Shown: positions 34,327 through 43,740 of the stretch, piece after piece | How positions within the stretch are numbered: position 1 is the first letter of the stretch | How the letters are laid out: each line of letters starts with the position of its first letter | Assembly: GCF_009834365.1 (NCBI RefSeq) | Contig: NZ_CP041348.1 | Span: 2,517,001-2,581,000, forward strand | Length of the DNA: 64,000 nucleotides | Origin: Komagataeibacter xylinus | GTDB taxonomy: Bacteria; Pseudomonadota; Alphaproteobacteria; Acetobacterales; Acetobacteraceae | Direction: 5' to 3' | Made by a program: the position numbers and the translations under genes | The notes under the pieces: model-generated | What the model was told of the DNA's origin: nothing | Database searches by the model: none | Seen by the model: the letters and a program-made list of their open reading frames with translations, nothing else

Positions 34327-35547
34327 ATGCACACCCGACGTTTTCTTCTGGCTGGGGCCACCAGCCTTCTTGTTTCCTCTACGGCGCTTGCCGCACCTGC
34401 GGCCCGGCGCCGCCACCCTGCCGGTCCTGCCGCCGTTGATGCGGCAGCGCCTGTCGTTGCGTCCTCGCCTGCCAACAGCCTGATCGGCCCGATCGACACC
34501 ATTGCGCGCTGGGCGTGCATTGTCGATTACACCACCGGCGCGGTCATTCTGGAGAAGGCGGCCGACGAACGCATGCCGCCCTCATCGCTGACCAAGATGA
34601 TGACAGCCTATATCGTGTTCAGCATGCTGCGCGCGGGCAGGCTGACGCTGGAGCAGATGCTGCCGGTGAGCGAGAAGGCATGGCGCATGCAGGGCTCGAA
34701 GATGTTCGTGCCGCTCAACGGCACCGTGGCCGTGGCCGACCTGATCCAGGGCATGGTGATCCAGTCCGGCAATGATGCCTGCATCGTGCTGGCGGAAGGG
34801 GTGGCAGGCTCCGAGGACCAGTTTGTCAGCCTGATGAACGCACAGGCCGCACAGCTGGGCATGACCAATACCCATTTCCTCAACGCGACCGGCTGGCCGA
34901 TGGACGGGCATTACATGTCCGCGCGCGACGTGGCGACCATCGCCATGCACCTGATCCATGATTACCCCGAATATTACCATTTCTTCTCGGAAAAGAGCTT
35001 CCGCTACAACAAGATCGCGCAGGAAAACCGCAACGCGCTGGTGGTCAAGGGCGTGGCTGACGGACTCAAGACCGGCCACACCGATGCCGGTGGCTTCGGC
35101 CTGTGCGCAAGTGCCGAGCGCGGCGGCAACCGCGTGGTCATGGCCATCAACGGCCTGCCCAGCAGCAACGCGCGCGCCAATGAGGGCGAGCGTCTGTTCG
35201 AGTGGTCGTTCGTCAATTTCGAGAACGCGACCCTGCTTCATAATGGTGCTGTGGTGGAGCATGCCCCGGTCTGGCTGGGGCAGGCGCCCACCGTGCCGCT
35301 GGTGGCCACCCGTGATGTCACGCTCACCCTGCCGCATGGCTGGCAGAACCGGGTGCATGTGAGCATGGACTACCGCAGCCCCGTGGCCGCCCCTGTAACC
35401 GCAGGCCAGCAGCTTGGCGAGATGGTGATTGCCAATACGGGTCTTGCCGAGATCCGCATTCCGCTGGTGGCGGGTGCCGATGTGCCGCGCCTTGGCCTGA
35501 TGGGCCGCGCCACGGCGGTGCTGGGCCGCAAGCTGGGGCATGGCTAG
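34327..35547 (+). CDS. D-alanyl-D-alanine carboxypeptidase (PBP5/6 type)
   Basis: A 406-residue class C penicillin-binding protein. The N-terminus HTRRFLLAGATSLLVSS is a signal with a twin-Arg-like start. Active-site motifs are the nucleophile in PPSSLTKMMT near residue 89, SGNDACI near 147 and GLKTGHTDAGG near 252. The C-terminal beta-rich domain (residues about 300-395) is the PBP5/6 stalk. The enzyme trims the terminal D-Ala from peptidoglycan stem peptides in the periplasm, pairing naturally with the adjacent transglycosylase. It is followed three bases later by tmk, so it is co-transcribed. Confidence 0.92.
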   Translation: MHTRRFLLAGATSLLVSSTALAAPAARRRHPAGPAAVDAAAPVVASSPANSLIGPIDTIARWACIVDYTTGAVILEKAADERMPPSSLTKMMTAYIVFSMLRAGRLTLEQMLPVSEKAWRMQGSKMFVPLNGTVAVADLIQGMVIQSGNDACIVLAEGVAGSEDQFVSLMNAQAAQLGMTNTHFLNATGWPMDGHYMSARDVATIAMHLIHDYPEYYHFFSEKSFRYNKIAQENRNALVVKGVADGLKTGHTDAGGFGLCASAERGGNRVVMAINGLPSSNARANEGERLFEWSFVNFENATLLHNGAVVEHAPVWLGQAPTVPLVATRDVTLTLPHGWQNRVHVSMDYRSPVAAPVTAGQQLGEMVIANTGLAEIRIPLVAGADVPRLGLMGRATAVLGRKLGHG

Positions 35548-35550
35548 GCC

Positions 35551-36186
35551 ATGACGGGCCTGTTCATTACGCTTGAAGGCGGCGAGGGGGCGGGCAAGTC
35601 CACCCAGGCGCGGCTGCTGGCCGAATCCCTGCGCGCGCAGGGTCATGAGGTGGACCTTACCCGCGAGCCGGGTGGCACGCCGGGGGCGGAGGCGCTGCGC
35701 GAGCTGCTGCTGTTTGGCGGGCACGGCCTTTCGGCCCGGGCCGAGGTCATGGCCCATTTCGCCGCCCGCGCCGACCATGTCGAGCAGCGCATCGCGCCCA
35801 TGCTGGCCCGTGGCGGCGTGGTGATCTGTGATCGCTTTGCCGATTCAACCGAGGCCTATCAGGGCTACGGCCTGAGCCATGGCGACCCCGCCATGCTGGG
35901 CCTGATCGCCACCCTGCGTGGCCTGATTCCGGTGGTGCCTGACCTGACATTCATGCTCGAGGTGCCGCCCGCGGTGGCCGGGGCGCGTCTGGCCGGGCGG
36001 GGCAATGCCCGCACCGATCGCTATGAGGCGGAGGGAGCAGCCTTCCATGCCCGCGTGGCCGAGGGCTTTGATGCCATTGCCCGGCGCGATGCCACGCGCT
36101 GCCGCCGCATTGATGCAAGTGGCACGACGCAGGCGGTGCAGCAGGCCCTGCGCGATGTCGTAACGCCGCTGCTGCCCCATGCCTGA
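35551..36186 (+). CDS. tmk: Thymidylate kinase
   Basis: A 211-residue kinase. The P-loop is EGGEGAGKSTQARLL at residues 7-21, the DR(Y/F) motif is in VICDRFADSTEAYQGYG near 93, and the LID region is RLAGRGNARTDRYE. It converts dTMP to dTDP with ATP in the cytoplasm. It starts three bases after the carboxypeptidase stop and overlaps holB by eight bases, a conserved tmk-holB order in alphaproteobacteria. Confidence 0.95.
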   Translation: MTGLFITLEGGEGAGKSTQARLLAESLRAQGHEVDLTREPGGTPGAEALRELLLFGGHGLSARAEVMAHFAARADHVEQRIAPMLARGGVVICDRFADSTEAYQGYGLSHGDPAMLGLIATLRGLIPVVPDLTFMLEVPPAVAGARLAGRGNARTDRYEAEGAAFHARVAEGFDAIARRDATRCRRIDASGTTQAVQQALRDVVTPLLPHA

Positions 36187-37141
36187 TCCGCGCACCTGCC
36201 GCCATCTGCTGGGTCATGATGCCGCATGGCGGGAATTCCAGGCGGTCATGCGCACGGGGCGGCTGCACCATGCCTGGCTGCTGACCGGACCGGAGGGCAT
36301 CGGCAAGGCCAGTATGGCCTTTCTCATGGCCCGCGCCCTGCTGCGGGCCGAGGACCATGACAGCCCGGTGGGCCGTCGTGTCACCGCAGGCACCCATGCC
36401 GACCTGCTGGTCATCGCGCGTGGCATGGATGAAAAGCGCAATCGTCTGCGCCGCGAGATCGTGGGCGATGACATCCGCCCCATTGGCGCCTTCCTGCGGC
36501 GCACGGCAGCCGAGGGCGGCTGGCGGGTGGTGATTGTCGATGGCGCGGAATACATGAACCGCACGGCGGCCAATGCCATTCTCAAGATTCTGGAAGAACC
36601 GCCCGAGCGCGCCATCCTGATCCTGACCACAGCCGTGCCCGGCCGCCTGCTGCCCACCATCCGCAGCCGCTGCCGGGTGCTGGGCCTGTCCGCCCTTGAT
36701 GAAGCGACAATGCGCACCGTGCTGGCCGCCATGCCCGATGCACCCCGGCATGATGCGATCGAGGCCATCATTCCGCTCGCGCATGGCGCGCCGGGCAAGG
36801 CGCTCGAACTGCTTGGCGGCGATGGTCCGGCCCTGTCGCGGCTGGTGGCCGGGGTGATGGCGGGCACGGCAGGCGAGGGGGCGGAGTATGACATTGCAGC
36901 ACAGGTCACAAAACGGGAAAATGACTTTTGCGTCTTTTTCGATCTGCTGTGTGATGCCATATCTCAAAAGGCACGTGCCTTGGCCGCCAATACGGACAGG
37001 GTGCAAAAAGCGGATCTGCGCCCGGCCCGTCTGGCCCTGCTGTGGCAGGACATGATGCGGCTGCGCGCGGAGACGGAACAGTTCAATCTGGATAAACAGC
37101 AGGCGGTCCTTACGGCCCTTGCGCGGGTGAGTGAAACATGA
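36179..37141 (+). CDS. holB: DNA polymerase III subunit delta'
   Basis: A 320-residue AAA+ clamp-loader subunit. The N-terminal HDAAWREFQAVMRTGRLHHAWLLTGPEGIGKA includes the Walker A-like P-loop near residue 36. VVIVDGAEYMNRTAANAILKILEEPP near residues 118-143 is the family's Walker B/sensor segment. The zinc-cysteine module of the E. coli protein is absent, as usual in alphaproteobacteria. With delta and tau it opens and loads the sliding clamp. It begins inside the tmk 3' end and overlaps metG by four bases. Confidence 0.92.
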   Translation: MPDPRTCRHLLGHDAAWREFQAVMRTGRLHHAWLLTGPEGIGKASMAFLMARALLRAEDHDSPVGRRVTAGTHADLLVIARGMDEKRNRLRREIVGDDIRPIGAFLRRTAAEGGWRVVIVDGAEYMNRTAANAILKILEEPPERAILILTTAVPGRLLPTIRSRCRVLGLSALDEATMRTVLAAMPDAPRHDAIEAIIPLAHGAPGKALELLGGDGPALSRLVAGVMAGTAGEGAEYDIAAQVTKRENDFCVFFDLLCDAISQKARALAANTDRVQKADLRPARLALLWQDMMRLRAETEQFNLDKQQAVLTALARVSET

Positions 37142-38676
37142 CACGGCGCTACTACGTCACAACACCAATCTATTACGTGAACGGGGCGCCTCATATCGGC
37201 CACGCCTACACCTCGGTTGCAGCCGACGTGATTGCCCGCTTCAAGCGGCTGGCAGGCTTTGACGTATTCTTCCTGACCGGCACCGACGAGCACGGCCAGA
37301 AGGTGGAGCAGGCTGCCGGGGCAAAGGGCATGCAGCCGCAGGCCTTTGCCGATGCCGTCGCGGCCGATTTCCGCGATATGTACGACAAGATGGACATCTC
37401 GTATGATGACTTCATCCGCACTACCGAGCCGCGCCATGTGCAGGCGGCGCAGGCGCTGTGGAAGAAGCTCGAGGAAAACGGCCACATCTACCTCGATGCC
37501 TATGAAGGCTGGTACGCAACCCGCGATGAATGCTTCTATGGCGAGGAAGAACTGATCGACGGACCCGAAGGCAAAAAGGTTGCCCCCACGGGCGCTGCCG
37601 TTGAGTGGGTGAAGGAGCCGTCCTACTTTTTCAACCTGTCCAAATTCAGTGACAGGCTGCTTGAACTCTATGAAACCCGCCCCGGCTTCATCGAGCCGCA
37701 GAGCCGCCGTAACGAGGTGAAGAGCTTCGTGAAGCAGGGATTGCGCGACCTGTCCGTCAGCCGCACCAGCTTCAACTGGGGCATTCCCGTGCCGGGCGAC
37801 CCCAAGCATGTAATGTATGTGTGGGTTGATGCGCTGGCCAACTACCTCTCTGCCGTGGGCTACCCCGACGAGACGGCGGCGCGGTGGGATTTCTGGCCGC
37901 CCAACCTGCATCTTGTGGGCAAGGATATCCTGCGCTTTCACGCCATCTACTGGCCCGCGCTGCTCATGGCAGCCGACCTGCCATTGCCCGAGCGCGTGTT
38001 CTCGCATGGCTGGTGGACCATCGAAGGCCAGAAGATGAGCAAATCGCTGGGCAATGTGGTGGACCCGCGCGACCTGGTGAAAACCTTCGGCCTCGACCCC
38101 ATCCGCTTCTTCCTGATGCGCGAGATGCCTTTTGGCGGTGACAGCGATCTGAGCAGGCGCGCCATCATCACGCGCATGAATGTCGAGCTGGCCAATGACC
38201 TCGGCAACCTTGCCCAGCGCACGCTCTCGCAGGTTGCACGCAACTGCGAAGGCAGATTGCCCGCACAGGGCAAACATACCGATGAGGACCGCGAACTGCT
38301 GGCCACCGCCAGCCTGCTGCCCGACATCATGCACCAGCAGATCGACCGGCAGGCCCTGACCGATGCGCTGGAGGAAGTGTGGAAGCTGATCCGCGCGTGC
38401 AATGCCTATATCGACCATCAGGCGCCGTGGAAGCTCAAGAAAACCGACCCCGAACGCATGGCCGACGTGCTGCGCGTGCTGACCGATGCGCAGCGGGTCA
38501 TCGCCACCGTGCTCCAGCCCTACATGCCCGGCAGCATGGACAAAATGCTCACTCAGCTTGGCGTGGAAGAAGGCGAGCGTGATTTTGCCGCCCTCGATAC
38601 CCCGCTGCCCGCAGGCCGCGTGCTGCCCAAGCCGGAGGGCGTCTTTCCGCGTTATGAGGAGCCGGAGGCATCATGA
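37138..38676 (+). CDS. metG: Methionyl-tRNA synthetase
   Basis: A 512-residue class I synthetase. The HIGH motif is at NGAPHIGHAYTS (residues about 13-24) and the KMSKS loop is in EGQKMSKSLGN near 302. The zinc-knuckle region is shortened with no four-cysteine set (YATRDECFYGEEEL). The anticodon-binding helical domain follows from about residue 370. It lacks the C-terminal tRNA-binding extension found in longer forms. It charges tRNA-Met. It starts with ATGA overlap on holB and ends with ATGA overlap on tatD. Confidence 0.95.
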   Translation: MTRRYYVTTPIYYVNGAPHIGHAYTSVAADVIARFKRLAGFDVFFLTGTDEHGQKVEQAAGAKGMQPQAFADAVAADFRDMYDKMDISYDDFIRTTEPRHVQAAQALWKKLEENGHIYLDAYEGWYATRDECFYGEEELIDGPEGKKVAPTGAAVEWVKEPSYFFNLSKFSDRLLELYETRPGFIEPQSRRNEVKSFVKQGLRDLSVSRTSFNWGIPVPGDPKHVMYVWVDALANYLSAVGYPDETAARWDFWPPNLHLVGKDILRFHAIYWPALLMAADLPLPERVFSHGWWTIEGQKMSKSLGNVVDPRDLVKTFGLDPIRFFLMREMPFGGDSDLSRRAIITRMNVELANDLGNLAQRTLSQVARNCEGRLPAQGKHTDEDRELLATASLLPDIMHQQIDRQALTDALEEVWKLIRACNAYIDHQAPWKLKKTDPERMADVLRVLTDAQRVIATVLQPYMPGSMDKMLTQLGVEEGERDFAALDTPLPAGRVLPKPEGVFPRYEEPEAS

Positions 38677-39470
38677 CCCGCACGGGACTGACCGACTCCC
38701 ACTGCCATCTCGACCACTTCTCCGCTGAAGAAATGCCTGAAGTCCTGGCCCGCACGCGCGCAGCCGGGGTGGACGGGCTGGTGACCATCGGCACACGGCT
38801 GTCACGCGCGGAGCAGCAGAAGGCGCTCGCCACGCTCGATGCGCCGGACCTGCGGGTGTGGTGCACTATCGGCACCCATCCCGACCATGTGGATGAGGAG
38901 GCGCTGCCGACTGGCGCCGAACTCGCGGCCATGGCCGATGATGCCCGCGTGGTGGGCCTTGGCGAGAGCGGGCTGGACTACTTTCACGGCCAAAAAGATG
39001 TCCGCCCCCGCCAGCAGGAAAGCTTTCGGGTGCATATAGACGCCGCCCGCCGCACTGGCCTGCCGCTGGTCATCCACACCCGTGAGGCTGATGACGACAC
39101 GCTGGCCATTTTGCGTGACGAGACCGGGGCACGGGGTGCGTTTCCGTTCCTGATTCACTGCTTCTCATCCGGGCCGGAGCTGGCACGGGGCGCGCTGGAG
39201 CTGGGGGGGTATATCAGCTTTTCGGGCATCGCCACCTTTAACCGCGCGCAGGCGGTGCGTGATGTGGCGGCATCCGTGCCTGCTGACCGGCTGCTGGTCG
39301 AGACCGATTCGCCCTACCTTGCCCCGGTGCCAAAACGCGGCAAGCGCAACGAGCCGGGTTACGTGGCCTATACTGCCCGCATGCTGGCCGAACTGCGCGG
39401 CATGGAGGACGCGGCATTTGCCGAGATGACCACGCGCAATTTCAGTCGACTGTTCACACAGGCGGTATAA
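38673..39470 (+). CDS. TatD-family metal-dependent hydrolase
   Basis: A 265-residue TIM-barrel hydrolase. All metal ligands are visible: DSHCHLDHF at residues 8-16, GLGESGLDY (Glu near 92), PLVIHTREAD (His near 130), LIHCFSSG (His near 162) and VETDSPYLAP (Asp near 209). The family includes 3'-5' DNA exonucleases/DNases used in repair and turnover (TatD/YcfH). The order metG-tatD-metallo-beta-lactamase protein is conserved in alphaproteobacteria. It overlaps metG by four bases. Confidence 0.92.
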   Translation: MTRTGLTDSHCHLDHFSAEEMPEVLARTRAAGVDGLVTIGTRLSRAEQQKALATLDAPDLRVWCTIGTHPDHVDEEALPTGAELAAMADDARVVGLGESGLDYFHGQKDVRPRQQESFRVHIDAARRTGLPLVIHTREADDDTLAILRDETGARGAFPFLIHCFSSGPELARGALELGGYISFSGIATFNRAQAVRDVAASVPADRLLVETDSPYLAPVPKRGKRNEPGYVAYTARMLAELRGMEDAAFAEMTTRNFSRLFTQAV

Positions 39471-39474
39471 CGGC

Positions 39475-40260
39475 ATGGACATGATCATACTGGGCTGCGG
39501 CGGTTCGGCGGGCGTGCCCATGCTGGGCGGGCCTGACGGGGCAGGGGAGTGGGGCGAATGCGACCCGACCGAGCCGCGCAACCGCCGCACGCGGGCCTCG
39601 GTGCTGATCGATGACGGTCCGGGCCGCAGGCTGCTTGTCGATACGGGGCCGGATCTGCGCGCGCAGTTCCTGGCGCAGCGCATCGGCATGATCGATGCCG
39701 TGGTCTACACCCATGCCCATGCCGACCATATTCTGGGGCTCGATGAACTGCGTGCCATCAACCGCATCATCAACGGCGCGATTCCCATCTACGGCACGGC
39801 GGAAGTGCTGGACGAGATCCGCACCCGCTTCGATTACGCCTTCCGCCCCTGGACGCCGCCCGCCATCTTCCGCCCCATATTCGACGTGAATGTCGTAAGC
39901 CTGCCCTCCACGCAGGTCATGGCCGGGATGGAGGTGCAGGTTTTTGCCCAGACCCATGGCCGCACCGAAACGCTGGGCCTGCGCGCGGGGCCGATGGCCT
40001 ACTGCACCGACGTGGCCGAGATGGACGCGCACGCCCTTGCCGTGCTGCGCGGGGTCGATACGTGGGTGGTGGACTGCTTCCAGCGCGCCACTCACCCTTC
40101 GCATGGCTGGCTGGAGCGCGTGCTGCAATGGCGCGAGGTCATACAGCCGCGCCGCACCGTGCTGACCCATATGGGGCCGGATATGGACTGGGCATGGATG
40201 CAGGCCAACCTGCCCGAAGGGGTCGAGGCCGCGTATGACGGCCTGCGCCTGACAGCGTAA
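39475..40260 (+). CDS. MBL-fold phosphodiesterase-like hydrolase (PhnP-like)
   Basis: A 261-residue metallo-beta-lactamase-fold enzyme. It starts ILGCGGSAGVPMLGG, as in PhnP-like proteins. The zinc motif is VVYTHAHADHILGLDEL near residue 75, a second His lies in FAQTHGRTETLG, and the terminal histidine is in VLTHMGPDMDW. Likely substrates are cyclic phosphodiesters, but the housekeeping role of this tatD neighbour is unsettled. It starts four bases after tatD and ends the operon. A short GC-rich hairpin followed by TTTTTTT lies just after the stop (40264-40285). Confidence 0.82.
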   Translation: MDMIILGCGGSAGVPMLGGPDGAGEWGECDPTEPRNRRTRASVLIDDGPGRRLLVDTGPDLRAQFLAQRIGMIDAVVYTHAHADHILGLDELRAINRIINGAIPIYGTAEVLDEIRTRFDYAFRPWTPPAIFRPIFDVNVVSLPSTQVMAGMEVQVFAQTHGRTETLGLRAGPMAYCTDVAEMDAHALAVLRGVDTWVVDCFQRATHPSHGWLERVLQWREVIQPRRTVLTHMGPDMDWAWMQANLPEGVEAAYDGLRLTA

Positions 40261-40343
40261 AGGCAGCCTGCCGGGTGTTTTTTTGCCCTGCATGGGCAGA
40301 AAGCGCATGAAGCCCGCGCGTAATGCTTGCCAGCGCCTGCTTA

Positions 40344-40360
40344 GCCCCCTAAGAGGGGGC
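40344..40360 (+). promoter_or_regulatory. Perfect GC hairpin in the guaB upstream region
   Basis: GCCCCCT-AAG-AGGGGGC is a perfect seven-pair hairpin 62 bases before the guaB start. There is no T-run after it, so it is not an intrinsic terminator. It may be a leader structure or the footprint of a protein. Its role is inferred only from position. Confidence 0.35.
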
Positions 40361-40406
40361 GCCAACGGTCGGTGACCCGAGGCGCGGGGTAGCCGCCATC
40401 TGCTGA

Positions 40407-41924
<1,518 letters not shown>

Positions 41925-41962
41925 TCCTGCCGGCCTTCTCCACAATAACGGTTCCCTGATTC

Positions 41963-43261
41963 ATGACACCCAGCGCACGGCTTTCCGCCGCCATTGACCT
42001 GCTTGCCGCAATGGAGGCCACGCCGCAGCGCCCCGCCGATGCGCTGGCCAATGCCTTCTTTCGTGAACGGCGTTATATTGGCGGCGGCGACCGCCGGGCC
42101 ATCTCGGCACGCGTGTGGCGCGTGCTGCGGCACTGGCGCAGGCTGCACTGGTGGATTGAACGCGTGGGGGGCAAGGTCACGCCCCGCACGCTGGTGCTGG
42201 CCATGATGGCGCTCGACCCCGATGCGCGTGAAAACCCGCAACATCTCTTTACGGGCGAGCGCTACGCGCCGCTGGGGCTGATTGGCTCCGAGAGCAGCCT
42301 TTATACGCAGCTTGAGGGGCAGGGGCTGCTGCACCCCGACATGCCGGCCGCCGTGCGGCTGGAAGTGCCGGACTGGCTGCTGCCCCGCCTTGAACGCGCT
42401 TTTGGCGAAGGGCTGGAAGCCGAACTCGCCGCCATGGATGGCGAGGCGACGCTGGACCTGCGGGTCAACCTGCTCAAATCCGACCGCCCCACCGCGCAGG
42501 CTGCCCTTGAGGGGGAGGGCATCCATGCGGTTGATACCACGCTCTCGCCCTGGGGGCTGCGGGTTGCGGGTCGCCAGCCCATTACGTCATGCGCGGCCTT
42601 TCGTAGCGGGCTGATCGAAATCCAGGATGAAGGCAGCCAGCTTGTTGTCGCTGCCGTGGGTGCGCGGCCGGGCATGCGCGTGCTCGATTACTGCGCAGGT
42701 GCTGCGGGCAAGACGCTGGGCATGGCCATGACCATGGAGAACCGTGGGCATATCGTGGCGTGCGATGTGTCCGAGCCCCGGCTGGAGGGCGCAGTGCGCC
42801 GCCTGCGCCGCGCGGGCGTGCATAATGCCGAGCGCCACCTGCTGGTGGCAGGCGACCGCTGGGCGCGCCGCCGCAGTGGCAGCTTTGACCGCGTACTGGT
42901 CGATGCGCCGTGCACCGGCACTGGCACATGGCGGCGCAACCCCGATGCCCGCCTGCGCCTGCGCGAGCAGGATCTTGTGGAACTGACCGAAAAGCAGGCC
43001 GCGATCATGGACCGCGCCGCAGCCCTTGTGCGGCCGGGCGGGCGGATGGTCTATGCCACCTGCTCCGTGCTGCGCGAGGAAAATGGCGACCAGATCGCAG
43101 CCTTTCTGGCCCGCAACCCAGCCTTCTCGCTGGTCGTGCCCGATGGCACGGAGGATGATCTGCCTGCAGGGCTGAGCAGGGACGGGCAGGTCAGCCTTAC
43201 GCCGCGCCAGCACCATACGGATGGCTTTTTCGCCGCCATCATGCAGCGTGAAGCGGGCTGA
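41963..43261 (+). CDS. rsmB: 16S rRNA m5C967-type methyltransferase (RsmB/NOL1/NOP2 family)
   Basis: A 432-residue protein. The N-terminal NusB-like RNA-binding region comes first (ADALANAFFRERRYIGGGDRRAIS). The SAM domain starts with VLDYCAGAAGKTLGMA near residue 238 and a CDVSEPRLEGA strand. The two cysteines of the RNA m5C mechanism are in VLVDAPCTGTGTWRRNPD near 317 and VYATCSVLREENGDQ near 368. It should methylate a cytosine of 16S rRNA. It ends at a palindromic repeat copy (43285) that can act as its terminator. Confidence 0.88.
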   Translation: MTPSARLSAAIDLLAAMEATPQRPADALANAFFRERRYIGGGDRRAISARVWRVLRHWRRLHWWIERVGGKVTPRTLVLAMMALDPDARENPQHLFTGERYAPLGLIGSESSLYTQLEGQGLLHPDMPAAVRLEVPDWLLPRLERAFGEGLEAELAAMDGEATLDLRVNLLKSDRPTAQAALEGEGIHAVDTTLSPWGLRVAGRQPITSCAAFRSGLIEIQDEGSQLVVAAVGARPGMRVLDYCAGAAGKTLGMAMTMENRGHIVACDVSEPRLEGAVRRLRRAGVHNAERHLLVAGDRWARRRSGSFDRVLVDAPCTGTGTWRRNPDARLRLREQDLVELTEKQAAIMDRAAALVRPGGRMVYATCSVLREENGDQIAAFLARNPAFSLVVPDGTEDDLPAGLSRDGQVSLTPRQHHTDGFFAAIMQREAG

Positions 43262-43284
43262 AACCGTTATTCCGGAATAAAAAG

Positions 43285-43360
43285 AAAAGTTTTTGGGTGT
43301 CGCTTTTTTTAAGGCGACGTTCCTGAAGCTTTTTGAAAAAAGCTTCACCAAAAACTTTTA
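43285..43360 (-). repeat. Intergenic palindromic repeat, copy A
   Basis: On the minus strand it begins TAAAAGTTTTTGGTGAAGC, then forms the hairpin GAAGCTTTTTTCAAAAAGCTTC, then a second hairpin GTCGCC...GGCGAC with T/A runs, and closes with the inverted start (ACCCAAAAACTTTT). Its 24-base offset from the rsmB stop suggests it ends that transcript. Three related copies are at 47071, 54391 and 56554. Confidence 0.8.
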
Positions 43361-43740
43361 TAATTTCAGGGTATTATGAGGTCCGTCTTTTCAAGAAGGC
43401 GGTATTTTATGGCATCCTGTGCCCGTCCTGTAGGGGTGAAGGCAGCCATCAACAAAGCGTCAGCACAACAAAAGAAAGTCAAAGCGCGCCTGCGGGGTCT
43501 TTAACATTCGCGCCGTATTCTGTTGCGGCAAGAAATATTTTTGGCTTATCTATGACGGGCTGGTTCTGGTTTCCTGTCCTGAGGCGTTATTGTTGCACAT
43601 ATACAGTGTCATGTGCCGAAGCTGACGGGATCATGGATGCGGCGCAGGCATGGGCGTGCGCGGGCCTGAGGGGGCGTTCCCCTCCATGATCGACCGGCAG
43701 GCTGGCACCAGCGCCATTTGCAACATTATGGGACATCGGG
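43361..43740. other. Intergenic region before the antiporter gene
   Basis: No supported gene. A 42-codon frame at 43376 has AGGG in front of it but no recognisable product. The right half should contain the antiporter promoter. The hairpin-like CCGTCTTTTCAAGAAGGCGG near 43380 resembles an arm of the nearby repeat. Confidence 0.4.

Noticed and set aside
43376..43504. 42-codon frame with AGGG before the ATG, following repeat copy A
   Set aside because: Short, basic, unlike any known product, and partly composed of a hairpin that resembles the repeat; not enough to call a gene.
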